64,000 nucleotides of DNA. Source: an uncultured beta proteobacterium. GTDB lineage: Bacteria; Pseudomonadota; Gammaproteobacteria; Burkholderiales; SG8-41. Location of the stretch: assembly GCA_903933915.1 (NCBI GenBank), contig CAIZLW010000016.1, positions 16,671-80,670 of the forward strand, given 5' to 3'. Numbering within the stretch: position 1 is the first letter of the stretch; every line of letters begins with the position of its first letter. Both the position numbers and the translations under genes were made by a program. Below the pieces are notes generated by a model that was not told where the DNA came from, did not search any database, and was given only the letters and a program-made list of their open reading frames with translations. Of this stretch, positions 26,301 to 34,305 are shown piece by piece.

Positions 26301-27143
26301 TTATTCGGGGAAAGTGACGAGCTTGGTCAGCTTCGCCATCATCAGGTCCAACAACATGCCCACCATCCCGATCGCCAGAATGGCGGTGATGATGTTGGTG
26401 ATCGACAGGTTGTTCCATTCGTTCCAGACGAAATAACCGATGCCGGTGCCGCCGACCAGCATCTCGGCAGCCACAATCACCAGCCAGGCGATGCTGATTG
26501 AAATGCGCATGCCGGTCATGATGGTGGGCGCTGCCGCTGGCAGGATCACGCGAAATGCCGTGCGCAGATTGCCGACTTCCAGGGTGCGCGCCACGTTCAA
26601 CCATTCGCGACGCACGCTGGAAACACCGAATGCAGTGTTGATGAGCATCGGCCACAGTGAACAGATGAAGATCACGAAAATCGCCGAGATCGAACTGTCT
26701 TTCAGCGTAAACAGCGCCAGCGGCATCCACGCCAGCGGCGAAATCGGCTTCAGCACCTGAATGTAGGGATCAAGCGCCCGGTACACCGTCGGTGACATAC
26801 CGATCAGAAAACCGACGGGGATCGCCACCAGCGCCGCGAGCAGATAGCCGAGCAGCACCCGCGCGATCGAGTATCCGAGTTGAATGCCGATACCCTTGTC
26901 GTTGGGGCCGCGGTCGTAAAACGGCTCGCTCAGGTGCTGCAAGATCTTGTTGCCAACGTCGGCCGGTGATGGAAACGCCGATTTCTGCCCCGTCGCCGCA
27001 GCGGTGCCGACCAGCGCCGCGTATTCGGATTCCGCAGTCACCGGCATGACCTTGGGCAGGGTCAGCGCGTGCCAGATGCCGATCATCAGCAAAAAAACCA
27101 TCAACGACAGCGCAGGCGCGCGCCAGCTCAGCAGAATCTTCAT
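26301..27143 (-). CDS. ABC transporter permease, nitrate/cyanate type (CynB/NrtB-like)
   Basis: The 280-residue inner-membrane protein has about six membrane helices and the EAA-loop-like stretch LEVGNLRTAFRVILPAAAPTIMTGMRISIS of this family. A periplasmic insert after the first helix (residues 38-75) is longer than in many ABC permeases. It is 31 bp downstream of the receptor gene and 15 bp upstream of the ATPase gene. Confidence 0.92.
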   Translation of the reverse strand: MKILLSWRAPALSLMVFLLMIGIWHALTLPKVMPVTAESEYAALVGTAAATGQKSAFPSPADVGNKILQHLSEPFYDRGPNDKGIGIQLGYSIARVLLGYLLAALVAIPVGFLIGMSPTVYRALDPYIQVLKPISPLAWMPLALFTLKDSSISAIFVIFICSLWPMLINTAFGVSSVRREWLNVARTLEVGNLRTAFRVILPAAAPTIMTGMRISISIAWLVIVAAEMLVGGTGIGYFVWNEWNNLSITNIITAILAIGMVGMLLDLMMAKLTKLVTFPE

Positions 27144-27174
27144 CGTTTCCTCTCAACGTCCGGCGTTCAGCCTG

Positions 27175-28545
27175 TTACGTTCTCTTGATCGCAAAACTTT
27201 CGATATAGGCATCGGGTTTCGCCGGATCGAATTCCTTGCCCATCACCGAGAACTTCTTGCTGGTGGTGGTCGGCGGCTTCATGCCGACTTCCTTCATCAG
27301 CTTCATCGCATCGGTGGCCAGAAACACCTCGCGCGCGACCTTGGCGTAATCAACGTCGCCCTTGATCTGCCCCCAGCGTTTCATCTGGCTCATGATCCAG
27401 ATCGCAAACGAGTGCCACGGGAAGGGGTCAAAGTCGATACGGTTGGCGTCTTTCTTGACGTTGCCGAGGCCGTCGGCATAGGTGCCGGTCAGCACCTGCT
27501 CGATCACCGTCACCGGCTGATTGAGGTAATTGGCCGGCGCAATCGCTTCGGCAATCTGCTTGCGGTTCTCGGGTTTCGCGGCAAATGCGGTCGCCTCCAT
27601 GATCGCCTTCAGCAGCGCGCGGTAGGTGTTCGGCATCTTGGTGACGAACTCCTTGCTCGCCGCGAAGGCGCAGCAGGGGTGGCCCGGCCACAGGTCCTTA
27701 GTCAGCGTGTGAATGAACCCGACGCCGTCATACACCGCACGCTGGTTCACCGGGTCCGGCGCGAGGAAGCCGTCGATATTGTCGGCGCGCAGGTTGGCGA
27801 CCATCTCGGGCGGCGGCACCGAACGGATCTGCACATCCTTGTCCGGATCGAGACCGTGCTCGGCGAGGTAATAACGCAACAGATAGTTGTGAATCGAATA
27901 GTCAAAGGGCACCGCAAACTTGAAACCTTTCCAGGATTTCGGATCGCGCCTGTCCTTGTGTTTGATCGACAGCGTGATCGCCTGGCCATTGATGTTCTCG
28001 ATCGCCGGCACGGTATAGGGAATCGGACTCGACCCGATGCCCAGTGAAATGGCGATCGGCATCGGCGACAGCATGTGCGCCGCGTCGTACTCCTTGTTCA
28101 GCGTCTTGTCGCGGATCACCGCCCAGCCGGCGGTCTTCACCACGTCGACGTTCAGACCCTGACGACCGTAGAAACCCATCGGCTGCGACATGATGATCGG
28201 CGTCGCACAGGTGATTGGAATGAAGCCGACCTTGATCGAGGATTTTTCCAGCGGACCGGTGGACTGGGCAAAAGCTTCCTTGGCCATGCCCAGCGGGAAC
28301 AACGATGAAACCGCCGCCATCGCAGTGCTCGCACCCACGGCATTCAGGAAACGGCGGCGTGTGGCATCGTGCGGAAACAACGCGCGCATCACTGCAGCTT
28401 CAACCACGCGATTGCTCAGCGCCTCGCTGTCGCTGGTCTGCGCAGACAGATCAGCCTGGTGTTCTGCTTCGTTGTGGTGGTGTCCGCAGGAACAACCGTG
28501 GGTGAGTGATGTTCCGGCGTCGAAGGGATCCTTGAATGCTGACAT
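27175..28545 (-). CDS. Tat-exported substrate-binding protein, nitrate/cyanate type (CynA/NrtA-like)
   Basis: A 456-residue receptor of the NrtA/CmpA/CynA group. A twin-arginine signal is clear: TRRRFLN at 62-68 followed by a hydrophobic segment ending EAFAQ. Before it lies a cysteine/histidine-rich segment (residues 16-29, HGCSCGHHHNEAEH) that looks like a metal-binding site preceding the signal, and it will be lost on cleavage. The mature domain has the usual SIKVGFIPITCATPIIM start and GWAVIRD strand. In a cluster ending with cyanase, cyanate is the likeliest ligand; nitrate or bicarbonate cannot be excluded. The ATG follows AAGGAG, and a sigma-54 type promoter lies 41 bp upstream. Confidence 0.9.
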   Translation of the reverse strand: MSAFKDPFDAGTSLTHGCSCGHHHNEAEHQADLSAQTSDSEALSNRVVEAAVMRALFPHDATRRRFLNAVGASTAMAAVSSLFPLGMAKEAFAQSTGPLEKSSIKVGFIPITCATPIIMSQPMGFYGRQGLNVDVVKTAGWAVIRDKTLNKEYDAAHMLSPMPIAISLGIGSSPIPYTVPAIENINGQAITLSIKHKDRRDPKSWKGFKFAVPFDYSIHNYLLRYYLAEHGLDPDKDVQIRSVPPPEMVANLRADNIDGFLAPDPVNQRAVYDGVGFIHTLTKDLWPGHPCCAFAASKEFVTKMPNTYRALLKAIMEATAFAAKPENRKQIAEAIAPANYLNQPVTVIEQVLTGTYADGLGNVKKDANRIDFDPFPWHSFAIWIMSQMKRWGQIKGDVDYAKVAREVFLATDAMKLMKEVGMKPPTTTSKKFSVMGKEFDPAKPDAYIESFAIKRT

Positions 28546-28585
28546 GCTGCGCTCCTTGAAGAGTTTGTTTTGTTGTCAGCCCTAT

Positions 28586-28601
28586 TGCAGCAAGCGTGCC
28601 A
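28586..28601 (-). promoter_or_regulatory. Candidate sigma-54 (-24/-12) promoter of the cyanate operon
   Basis: The minus strand reads TGGCACGCTTGCTGCA against the consensus TGGCAC-R-N4-TTGCW; only one of the twelve conserved positions differs. Spacing of GG and GC is exact. It predicts a start near 28575, about 30 nt before the start codon, leaving room for the AAGGAG site. Nitrogen-regulated (NtrC-type) expression would fit a cyanate-using operon. Confidence 0.6.
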
Positions 28602-28607
28602 GCTAAT

Positions 28608-28626
28608 TGACGGCGCCCGGACGTCA
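28608..28626. promoter_or_regulatory. Candidate operator palindrome beside the cyn promoter
   Basis: TGACG-N9-CGTCA sits just upstream of the -24 element of the minus-strand promoter. A second palindrome, GTGCG-GATT-CGCAC, lies at 28711-28724, where an activator could bind. Neither matches the classic NtrC site, so the regulator is unknown. Confidence 0.3.
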
Positions 28627-28796
28627 TTGCAAGCTGTTGTTTAAAAATGACTTATTGGATCGTCACGGACAGCAAAATAGCGCAGCTCCAGCACGAGCCG
28701 TCACATGATGGTGCGGATTCGCACTAAATTCGGGCGCGATGCACCGACATGACGCGGTGGCGCCGTGCAAGCACAGACACACGCTAAAATCGACGC

Positions 28797-30248
28797 ATGA
28801 AAATCACCCTGCTCAACCGGATCAGCGCTTTGTCATGCGCACTGCTGCTCGCCAACTGCGCGGTCAACCCGGTCTCGGGCAACCCGAATTTCGTCACCAT
28901 GTCGGAATCGCAGGAGGTCAGCGTCGGCCGAACTGAAGACAAAAAAGTACGCGAGCAGTACGGGATCTACGACGATCCGGCGCTGCAGCGTTATGTCGGC
29001 GATATCGGCCAGCGGCTGGCCAAGTCCAGCCATCGTCCGGGGCTGCAGTACCAGTTCACCGTCGTCGACTCCCCCGAAATCAATGCCTTTGCGCTGCCCG
29101 GCGGCTATATCTATATCACCCGCGGCATCCTCGCCTATCTGAATTCGGAAGCCGAACTGGCCGCCGTGCTGGGCCATGAAATCGGCCACGTCACGGCCCG
29201 CCACTCGGTGCAGCAGCTGTCCGCGGCGACCGCCGCCAATGTCGGCGCCTCGGTGCTGCAGATCCTGGTGCCGCAGGTGCGCAATTCCGCTGCCGACATG
29301 CTGATCAACACCCTTGGTGGCGCGCTGCTCTCCGGTTACGGGCGCGAACATGAACTGGAAGCCGATCGCCTGGGCGCCGAATACCTGGCGCGCACCGGCT
29401 ACGATCCGCAGGCGATGATCAAGGTCGTCGGCGTGCTCAAAAACCAGGAACTGTTCGACAACGAAGTCGCCAAGGCCGAAGGCCGCGAACCGCGCAGCTA
29501 CCACGGCCTGTTCGCTTCGCACCCCGACAACGACACGCGGCTGCAGGAAGTGGTGCGTGAAGCCGCCAAATTCAGCAGCCCCGAGAACCGCATCAACCGC
29601 GAGGAATTCCTCAAGCGCATGGAGCGTGTCGTTTTTGCCGATAGCCCGGAACAGGGCATCGTGCGCAACAACATCTTCTATCACGCCAGTCTCGGACTGA
29701 CGCTGCAATTTCCGGGCGGCTGGAAAGTCAGCAACGGCGCGCAGAACGTCACCGCGACCAACCCCGACCGCAACGCACTGATCGACCTGCGCAGCGCCGG
29801 CGCGGCCGAGGGCTCGCCGGCCGAAGTGCTGCGCAAAATCCTCAAGCTTGGCAACGGCAGCAGCGTCACGCCGACCACCCTCGGCGGATTGAAGGCCGCG
29901 GTCACCGAACTGCCCATGTCCGGCAAACCAACGCGGGTTACCGTGGTGTTTCTCGGCAAAAGCGCCTACGCGATCGGCCTGCAGGCGAACACCGACGCGA
30001 TCTTCCGGCAGAATCTGCCGGTCATGGAAACGGCGAAGCAGAGTTTTCATGCCATCACCGACAAGGAACGTGAGCTGGCCAAACCGCTGCGCATCCGCGT
30101 CATCACTGCGCGCGCCGGACTGACTTTTGCCGAACTGGCCAAAACCTCGCCGCTGGGCCGTTTTGCCGAAGGCCACCTGCGGGTCATCAACGGCCTGTAT
30201 CCGACGGGCGAACCTATCGCCGGCCAGGGGCTGAAAATCGTCGAGTAA
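28797..30248 (+). CDS. M48-family metalloprotease lipoprotein (BepA-like) with LysM-like end
   Basis: A 483-residue protein whose signal ends in the lipobox LLANC (Cys about 21). The zinc site is HEIGH in LGHEIGHVTARHSV, with the third ligand Glu in ELEADRLGAEYLA. The N-terminal peptidase region (to about 240) is followed by a linker and an RVITARAGLTFAELAKTS... RVINGLYP segment that resembles a LysM repeat. BepA-like proteases clear stalled outer-membrane proteins such as LptD; that role is inferred by family. The lipobox argues for an outer-membrane or periplasmic location. Its 250-bp upstream region also holds the divergent cyn promoter. Confidence 0.88.
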   Translation: MKITLLNRISALSCALLLANCAVNPVSGNPNFVTMSESQEVSVGRTEDKKVREQYGIYDDPALQRYVGDIGQRLAKSSHRPGLQYQFTVVDSPEINAFALPGGYIYITRGILAYLNSEAELAAVLGHEIGHVTARHSVQQLSAATAANVGASVLQILVPQVRNSAADMLINTLGGALLSGYGREHELEADRLGAEYLARTGYDPQAMIKVVGVLKNQELFDNEVAKAEGREPRSYHGLFASHPDNDTRLQEVVREAAKFSSPENRINREEFLKRMERVVFADSPEQGIVRNNIFYHASLGLTLQFPGGWKVSNGAQNVTATNPDRNALIDLRSAGAAEGSPAEVLRKILKLGNGSSVTPTTLGGLKAAVTELPMSGKPTRVTVVFLGKSAYAIGLQANTDAIFRQNLPVMETAKQSFHAITDKERELAKPLRIRVITARAGLTFAELAKTSPLGRFAEGHLRVINGLYPTGEPIAGQGLKIVE

Positions 30249-30261
30249 AGCGCTGCGCCGT

Positions 30262-30277
30262 TGGCACGGCGAATGCG
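30262..30277 (+). promoter_or_regulatory. Weak sigma-54-like promoter upstream of the GT39 gene
   Basis: TGGCACG-N4-ATGCG has correct GG/GC spacing, but positions 12 and 16 differ from consensus. The predicted start near 30288 is 27 nt before the TTG start codon. It may be coincidental. Confidence 0.25.
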
Positions 30278-30314
30278 ATAATCGGCTGCTATAACAAGAA
30301 CACGAGTCTCAACC

Positions 30315-31934
30315 TTGCCTATTGGATTGCGTCCGCTGCTGATCCTCATCCTCGGCCTGGCCTGGCTGCTGCCGGGACTGGTCGCGCACGACCCGTGGAA
30401 ACCCGACGAGGCCTACACCTTCGGCGTGGTGTATGAAATTCTCCAGGGCGGCAGCTGGGTGATTCCGCAGATTGCCGGCGAGGCGTTCATCGACAAACCG
30501 CCGCTGTTCCATCTGACTGCAGCTCTCAGTGCAATGTTTTTTTCGCCGTTCCTGCCGCTGCACGATGGTGCACGACTGGCCGCCGGTCTGTGGATCGGAC
30601 TTGCGCTGCTGTTCAGCGCGCTCGCTTCGCGCGAACTCCACGGCCCCCGTCACGGACTGGTGGCGGCCTTGCTGCTGCTGGGCTGCCTGGGACTGGTGGT
30701 CCGCGGCCACCAGTTGATCACCGATGTTGCCGCGCTCGCCGGTTTTGCGATGGCCTACTACGGCGCCGCACTCGCACTGCGCCGGTCGGCGCCCGGCGGA
30801 TTCTGGATCGGCACCGCCTGCGGCATCATCTTCATGACCCAGGGCATTCCCGAGGCGGCGATGGTCTCGGCGATTGCGGCGCTGCTACCGCTCGCCGGAT
30901 CGCACTGGCGCACGCCGCGTTATGCCGCTGCGTTGATGGTCGCTGCCGTCGCTGCGCTGCCGTGGCTGATCATCTGGCCCGCGCTGCTGTATCAACGCGA
31001 TCCCGCGCTGTTCCAAGCCTGGCTCACCGCTGAAAACCTGGCGCGCTTCTTCGGCGCACACAATCCAGCCGCCGGTCTCGCTTATTACCTGCGCATCCTG
31101 CCGTGGTACGCCTTCCCGGTGTGGCCGCTGGCGCTGTGGGCGCTGTGGCGCGCACGCCGCCAGCAGGTCCTGGCCGCCCCGCCGGTGGTGCTGCCGGCGC
31201 TCGGACTCGGCGTAACGCTGCTGATGCTGGGCTTCGCCTCGGAATCACGCGAACTCTACGCGCTGCCGATGCTGCTGCCGCTGACGCTGCTGGCCGTTCC
31301 CGGCGTCGATCCATTGCGCCGTGGCGCCGCCAACGGCTGGTACTGGTTCAGCATGATGGCCTTTACCTTCTTCATCCTCATCGGCTGGTTTTACTGGGGC
31401 GCGCTGGAACTCGGCATGCCTGCAAAACTGCACAACCATCTGCATACCATTCGTCCCGGCTACGACTTCGGTTTCCGCTGGCTGCCATTTGTGCTCGGGC
31501 TGATTTACAGCGCCGGCTGGTTTGTGTTGCTGGCCAAACTCAAGCGCGGCGCGGAACGGCCGCTGATCGTCTGGGCCGGCGGCATCACCGCGGTATGGGC
31601 GCTGGCAGCGACGCTGTTCATCGGCTGGGTCGACACCCAGAAAAGCTACCGCTCGATGATTGCCGACATGGGCCGCGCGATACCGGCGCAGCACCGCTGC
31701 ATGGCCAGCCGCGATGTCGGCGAAGCGCAGCGCGCGATGCTGCACTACTTTGCCGGCATCAAGACCGTCCGCGTCGAAACCCGTCCACAGGCCTTTAGCT
31801 GCGACCTGCTGCTGGTGCAGGGTCGCCCGCTTGACGAACAGATGATGACGTCCGACTGGAAAAAAATCTGGGAAGGTCACCGCCCCGGGGACAAGGACGA
31901 ACGGTTCCGGCTCTATCAAAAAAGCGGCCGGTAG
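30315..31934 (+). CDS. Glycosyltransferase family 39/ArnT-like membrane protein
   Basis: The 539-residue protein has about 12 membrane helices. The first periplasmic loop carries DEAYTFG at about 28 and a KPPLFHL motif at about 60, the acidic and basic signature of GT39 enzymes, which transfer sugars from polyprenyl carriers onto lipids or proteins. The hydrophilic C-terminal domain of about 100 residues lies in the periplasm. The frame begins with TTG at 30315; no upstream ATG or GTG is in frame, and no Shine-Dalgarno is obvious, so the start is uncertain. The acceptor is unknown. Confidence 0.78.
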   Translation: MPIGLRPLLILILGLAWLLPGLVAHDPWKPDEAYTFGVVYEILQGGSWVIPQIAGEAFIDKPPLFHLTAALSAMFFSPFLPLHDGARLAAGLWIGLALLFSALASRELHGPRHGLVAALLLLGCLGLVVRGHQLITDVAALAGFAMAYYGAALALRRSAPGGFWIGTACGIIFMTQGIPEAAMVSAIAALLPLAGSHWRTPRYAAALMVAAVAALPWLIIWPALLYQRDPALFQAWLTAENLARFFGAHNPAAGLAYYLRILPWYAFPVWPLALWALWRARRQQVLAAPPVVLPALGLGVTLLMLGFASESRELYALPMLLPLTLLAVPGVDPLRRGAANGWYWFSMMAFTFFILIGWFYWGALELGMPAKLHNHLHTIRPGYDFGFRWLPFVLGLIYSAGWFVLLAKLKRGAERPLIVWAGGITAVWALAATLFIGWVDTQKSYRSMIADMGRAIPAQHRCMASRDVGEAQRAMLHYFAGIKTVRVETRPQAFSCDLLLVQGRPLDEQMMTSDWKKIWEGHRPGDKDERFRLYQKSGR

Positions 31935-31998
31935 CCCGATCGCTGCATCCGCAGCGGCGACAATGCGGTGATGAATCATTAAATTAATATTGGCAACC

Positions 31999-32868
31999 AT
32001 GGCCGACTCCCTGCAGCGTTTTATTTTCGAACACGCGCCCATTCGCGGCGAGATGGTGCAGCTCACCGCCACCTGGCAAGCCGTCACCGAGCGCCATGAT
32101 TACCCGGCGCCGCTGCGCCAGGTGCTCGGCGAACTGATGGCCGCCGGCGCACTGCTCGCCGCCACGCTCAAATTCAACGGCACACTGATTTTGCAACTGC
32201 ACGGCAACGGCCCGGTGAAGCTGATCGTTGTCGAATGCTCCTCCGATCACGCGATGCGCGCGACCGCGAAGTGGGACGGTGACATCCCTGAAGGCAATCT
32301 GCGCGAACTGCTCGGCAGCGGACGTTTCGCCATCAGCCTGGTGCCGGAATCCGGACAGCAGAGTTACCAGGGGGTCGTCGACCTTGACGCCGACAGCATC
32401 GCCGCTGCGCTTGAACATTACATGGCGACCTCGGAACAGATTGCCACACGGATCTGGCTCGCCTGCGACGAACAGCGCAGCGCAGGCCTGTTGCTGCAGA
32501 AACTGCCGGAACGCGAATCCGCCGATGCCGATGCATGGCCGCGCGCCGAGCATCTCGCCGCCACCATAAAATCCGCTGAGCTGCTCGGCCTCGAACCGCA
32601 ACAGTTGCTGCACCGCCTGTTTCACGAAGAAGATCTGCGCCTGTTCGAGCCGCACCCGGTGTATTTCCGCTGCTCGTGCTCGCGCGACCGCGTTGTCGGC
32701 ATGCTGCGCTTGCTGGGTCTCGACGAAGTGCGCAGCGTGATTGCCGAACGCGGCGAAGTCGAAGTGCATTGCGAATTCTGCAACCGCCGTTACGCCTTCG
32801 ATGCCGTCGACAGCGAAGCCATTTTCGCAGCGGACATCGCAGCCGCGGCCGCCGGCACCCGGCATTGA
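31999..32868 (+). CDS. hslO: Redox-regulated chaperonin Hsp33
   Basis: A 289-residue chaperone that turns on when its zinc cysteines are oxidised. The C-terminal redox switch is CSC (Cys225, Cys227) and CEFC (Cys258, Cys261). The N-terminal RFIFEHAPIRGEMVQL begins the substrate-binding fold. The ATG at 31999 is preferred to the TTG at 31990. It is transcribed after the GT39 gene in the same direction with a 64-bp gap. Confidence 0.95.
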   Translation: MADSLQRFIFEHAPIRGEMVQLTATWQAVTERHDYPAPLRQVLGELMAAGALLAATLKFNGTLILQLHGNGPVKLIVVECSSDHAMRATAKWDGDIPEGNLRELLGSGRFAISLVPESGQQSYQGVVDLDADSIAAALEHYMATSEQIATRIWLACDEQRSAGLLLQKLPERESADADAWPRAEHLAATIKSAELLGLEPQQLLHRLFHEEDLRLFEPHPVYFRCSCSRDRVVGMLRLLGLDEVRSVIAERGEVEVHCEFCNRRYAFDAVDSEAIFAADIAAAAAGTRH

Positions 32869-32974
32869 CCGCGATTGCTGGCCGGCAACAGCCGGCGTAA
32901 ACTCTCCAGTGCTCTGCCGCCCCGCCCGGGGTTCCAATATAAATGTTTAGAATCAATTAATTACGGAGATTTTC

Positions 32975-34165
32975 ATGAATAACGGACGCGAAGTTGTCGT
33001 ACTCAGCGGCGTGCGCACGGCGATCGGTGATTACGGCGGCGGATTGAAAGATATCGCCCCGACCGAACTCGCGGGCCAGGTGGTCAAGGAGGCCGTCAGC
33101 CGCGCCAAGATCGACCCCAAACAGATCGGTCAACTCGTGTTCGGCAACGTGATCCACGGCGAAGCCAAGGACATGTATTTCTCGCGCGTCGCCTGCATCA
33201 AGGGTGGCCTGCCGCATGACACCACAGCGCTCACCGTCAACCGCCTGTGCGGCAGCGGCATGCAGGCCATCGTCTCCGCGACCCAAAGCATCCTGCTCGG
33301 CGACTGCGAAGCCGCCGTCGGCGGCGGCGCCGAATCGATGAGCCGCGGCGGTTACCTGATGCCCACCCTGCGCTGGGGCCAACGCATGGGCGACGGCGGC
33401 TTCATCGACATGATGGTCGGCGCGCTGACCGATCCGTTCGACAACGTGCACATGGGCATCACCGCAGAAAACATCGCCGCGCAATGGAAAATCACGCGCG
33501 AGCAGCCGGACGTGTTCTCCGTAGAGAGCCATCGCCGCGCGATCAATGCGATCGAGAAGGGTTACTTCAAGGATCAGATCCTGCCGATCGAACTGAAAAC
33601 CCGCAAAGGCACCACGCTGTTCGACAAGGATGAACATCCGCGCGCCGACGTCACGCTCGAAGGTCTTTCCAAGCTGCGCGCCGCGTTCAAGAAGGAAGGC
33701 GGGTCGGTCACCGCGGGCAATGCTTCCGGCATCAACGACGGCGCCGCCGCCGTGGTGCTGATGGAAAAGGAAGCCGCGAAAAAAGCCGGCCTGAAACCGA
33801 TGGCGCGCCTGGTGTCGTACGGCCTCGCCGGTGTTGATCCTAAGATCATGGGCATCGGCCCCGTGACTGCCGTGCAGAACGCACTGAAACGCGCGGGACT
33901 GAAAGTCGAGGACATGGACGTCATCGAATCGAACGAAGCGTTTGCAGTCCAGGCACTCGCCGTCTCCTGCGACCTCAACTTCGATCCGAAGAAAACCAAC
34001 CCCAACGGCGGCGCGGTAGGACTCGGCCATCCGATCGGCGCCACCGGCGCGCTGCTCACCGTCAAGGCGCTGTACGAATTGCAGCGCACCGGCGGCCGTT
34101 ATGCACTGGTGACGATGTGCATCGGCGGCGGCCAGGGTATCGCGGCGGTATTCGAACGCATGTAA
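32975..34165 (+). CDS. Acetyl-CoA C-acetyltransferase (thiolase)
   Basis: A 396-residue type II thiolase. The nucleophilic Cys92 is in NRLCGSG, the His in GLGHPIGATG, and the second Cys in MCIGGGQG. The full length and GASGINDGAAA-like loop (NASGINDGAAAV) fit the biosynthetic/degradative thiolases; BktB/PhaA-like or FadA-like use cannot be separated. CGGAG precedes the ATG. It is followed by a strong terminator and has no hydroxyacyl-CoA partner nearby. Confidence 0.93.
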   Translation: MNNGREVVVLSGVRTAIGDYGGGLKDIAPTELAGQVVKEAVSRAKIDPKQIGQLVFGNVIHGEAKDMYFSRVACIKGGLPHDTTALTVNRLCGSGMQAIVSATQSILLGDCEAAVGGGAESMSRGGYLMPTLRWGQRMGDGGFIDMMVGALTDPFDNVHMGITAENIAAQWKITREQPDVFSVESHRRAINAIEKGYFKDQILPIELKTRKGTTLFDKDEHPRADVTLEGLSKLRAAFKKEGGSVTAGNASGINDGAAAVVLMEKEAAKKAGLKPMARLVSYGLAGVDPKIMGIGPVTAVQNALKRAGLKVEDMDVIESNEAFAVQALAVSCDLNFDPKKTNPNGGAVGLGHPIGATGALLTVKALYELQRTGGRYALVTMCIGGGQGIAAVFERM

Positions 34166-34187
34166 GCGGCTGTCAGACCTTGTATGG

Positions 34188-34216
34188 GACGCCGCGCACG
34201 CCGCGGCGTCTTTTTT
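34188..34216 (+). terminator. Rho-independent terminator after the thiolase
   Basis: A 9-bp GC-rich stem (34188-34196 with 34202-34210), 5-nt loop, six T (34211-34216). Confidence 0.8.
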
Positions 34217-34305
34217 ATCCGGGCCTCATCTGTTGCACCGTTTCCAATCAACCCTGGTGACAGCGGGGACTGTAGAATATCGCAACAACATCAGAGTAGT
34301 CACCG

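Noticed and set aside
28711..28724. NtrC-type enhancer for the cyn promoter
   Set aside because: The palindrome GTGCG-GATT-CGCAC has the opposite half-site order from the NtrC consensus, so I keep it only as a possible operator.
28833..30176. Minus-strand frame of 447 codons
   Set aside because: Antisense to the M48 protease whose motifs are clear; composition is shadow-like.
32957..34030. Minus-strand frame of 357 codons
   Set aside because: Antisense to the thiolase, which has all catalytic motifs.
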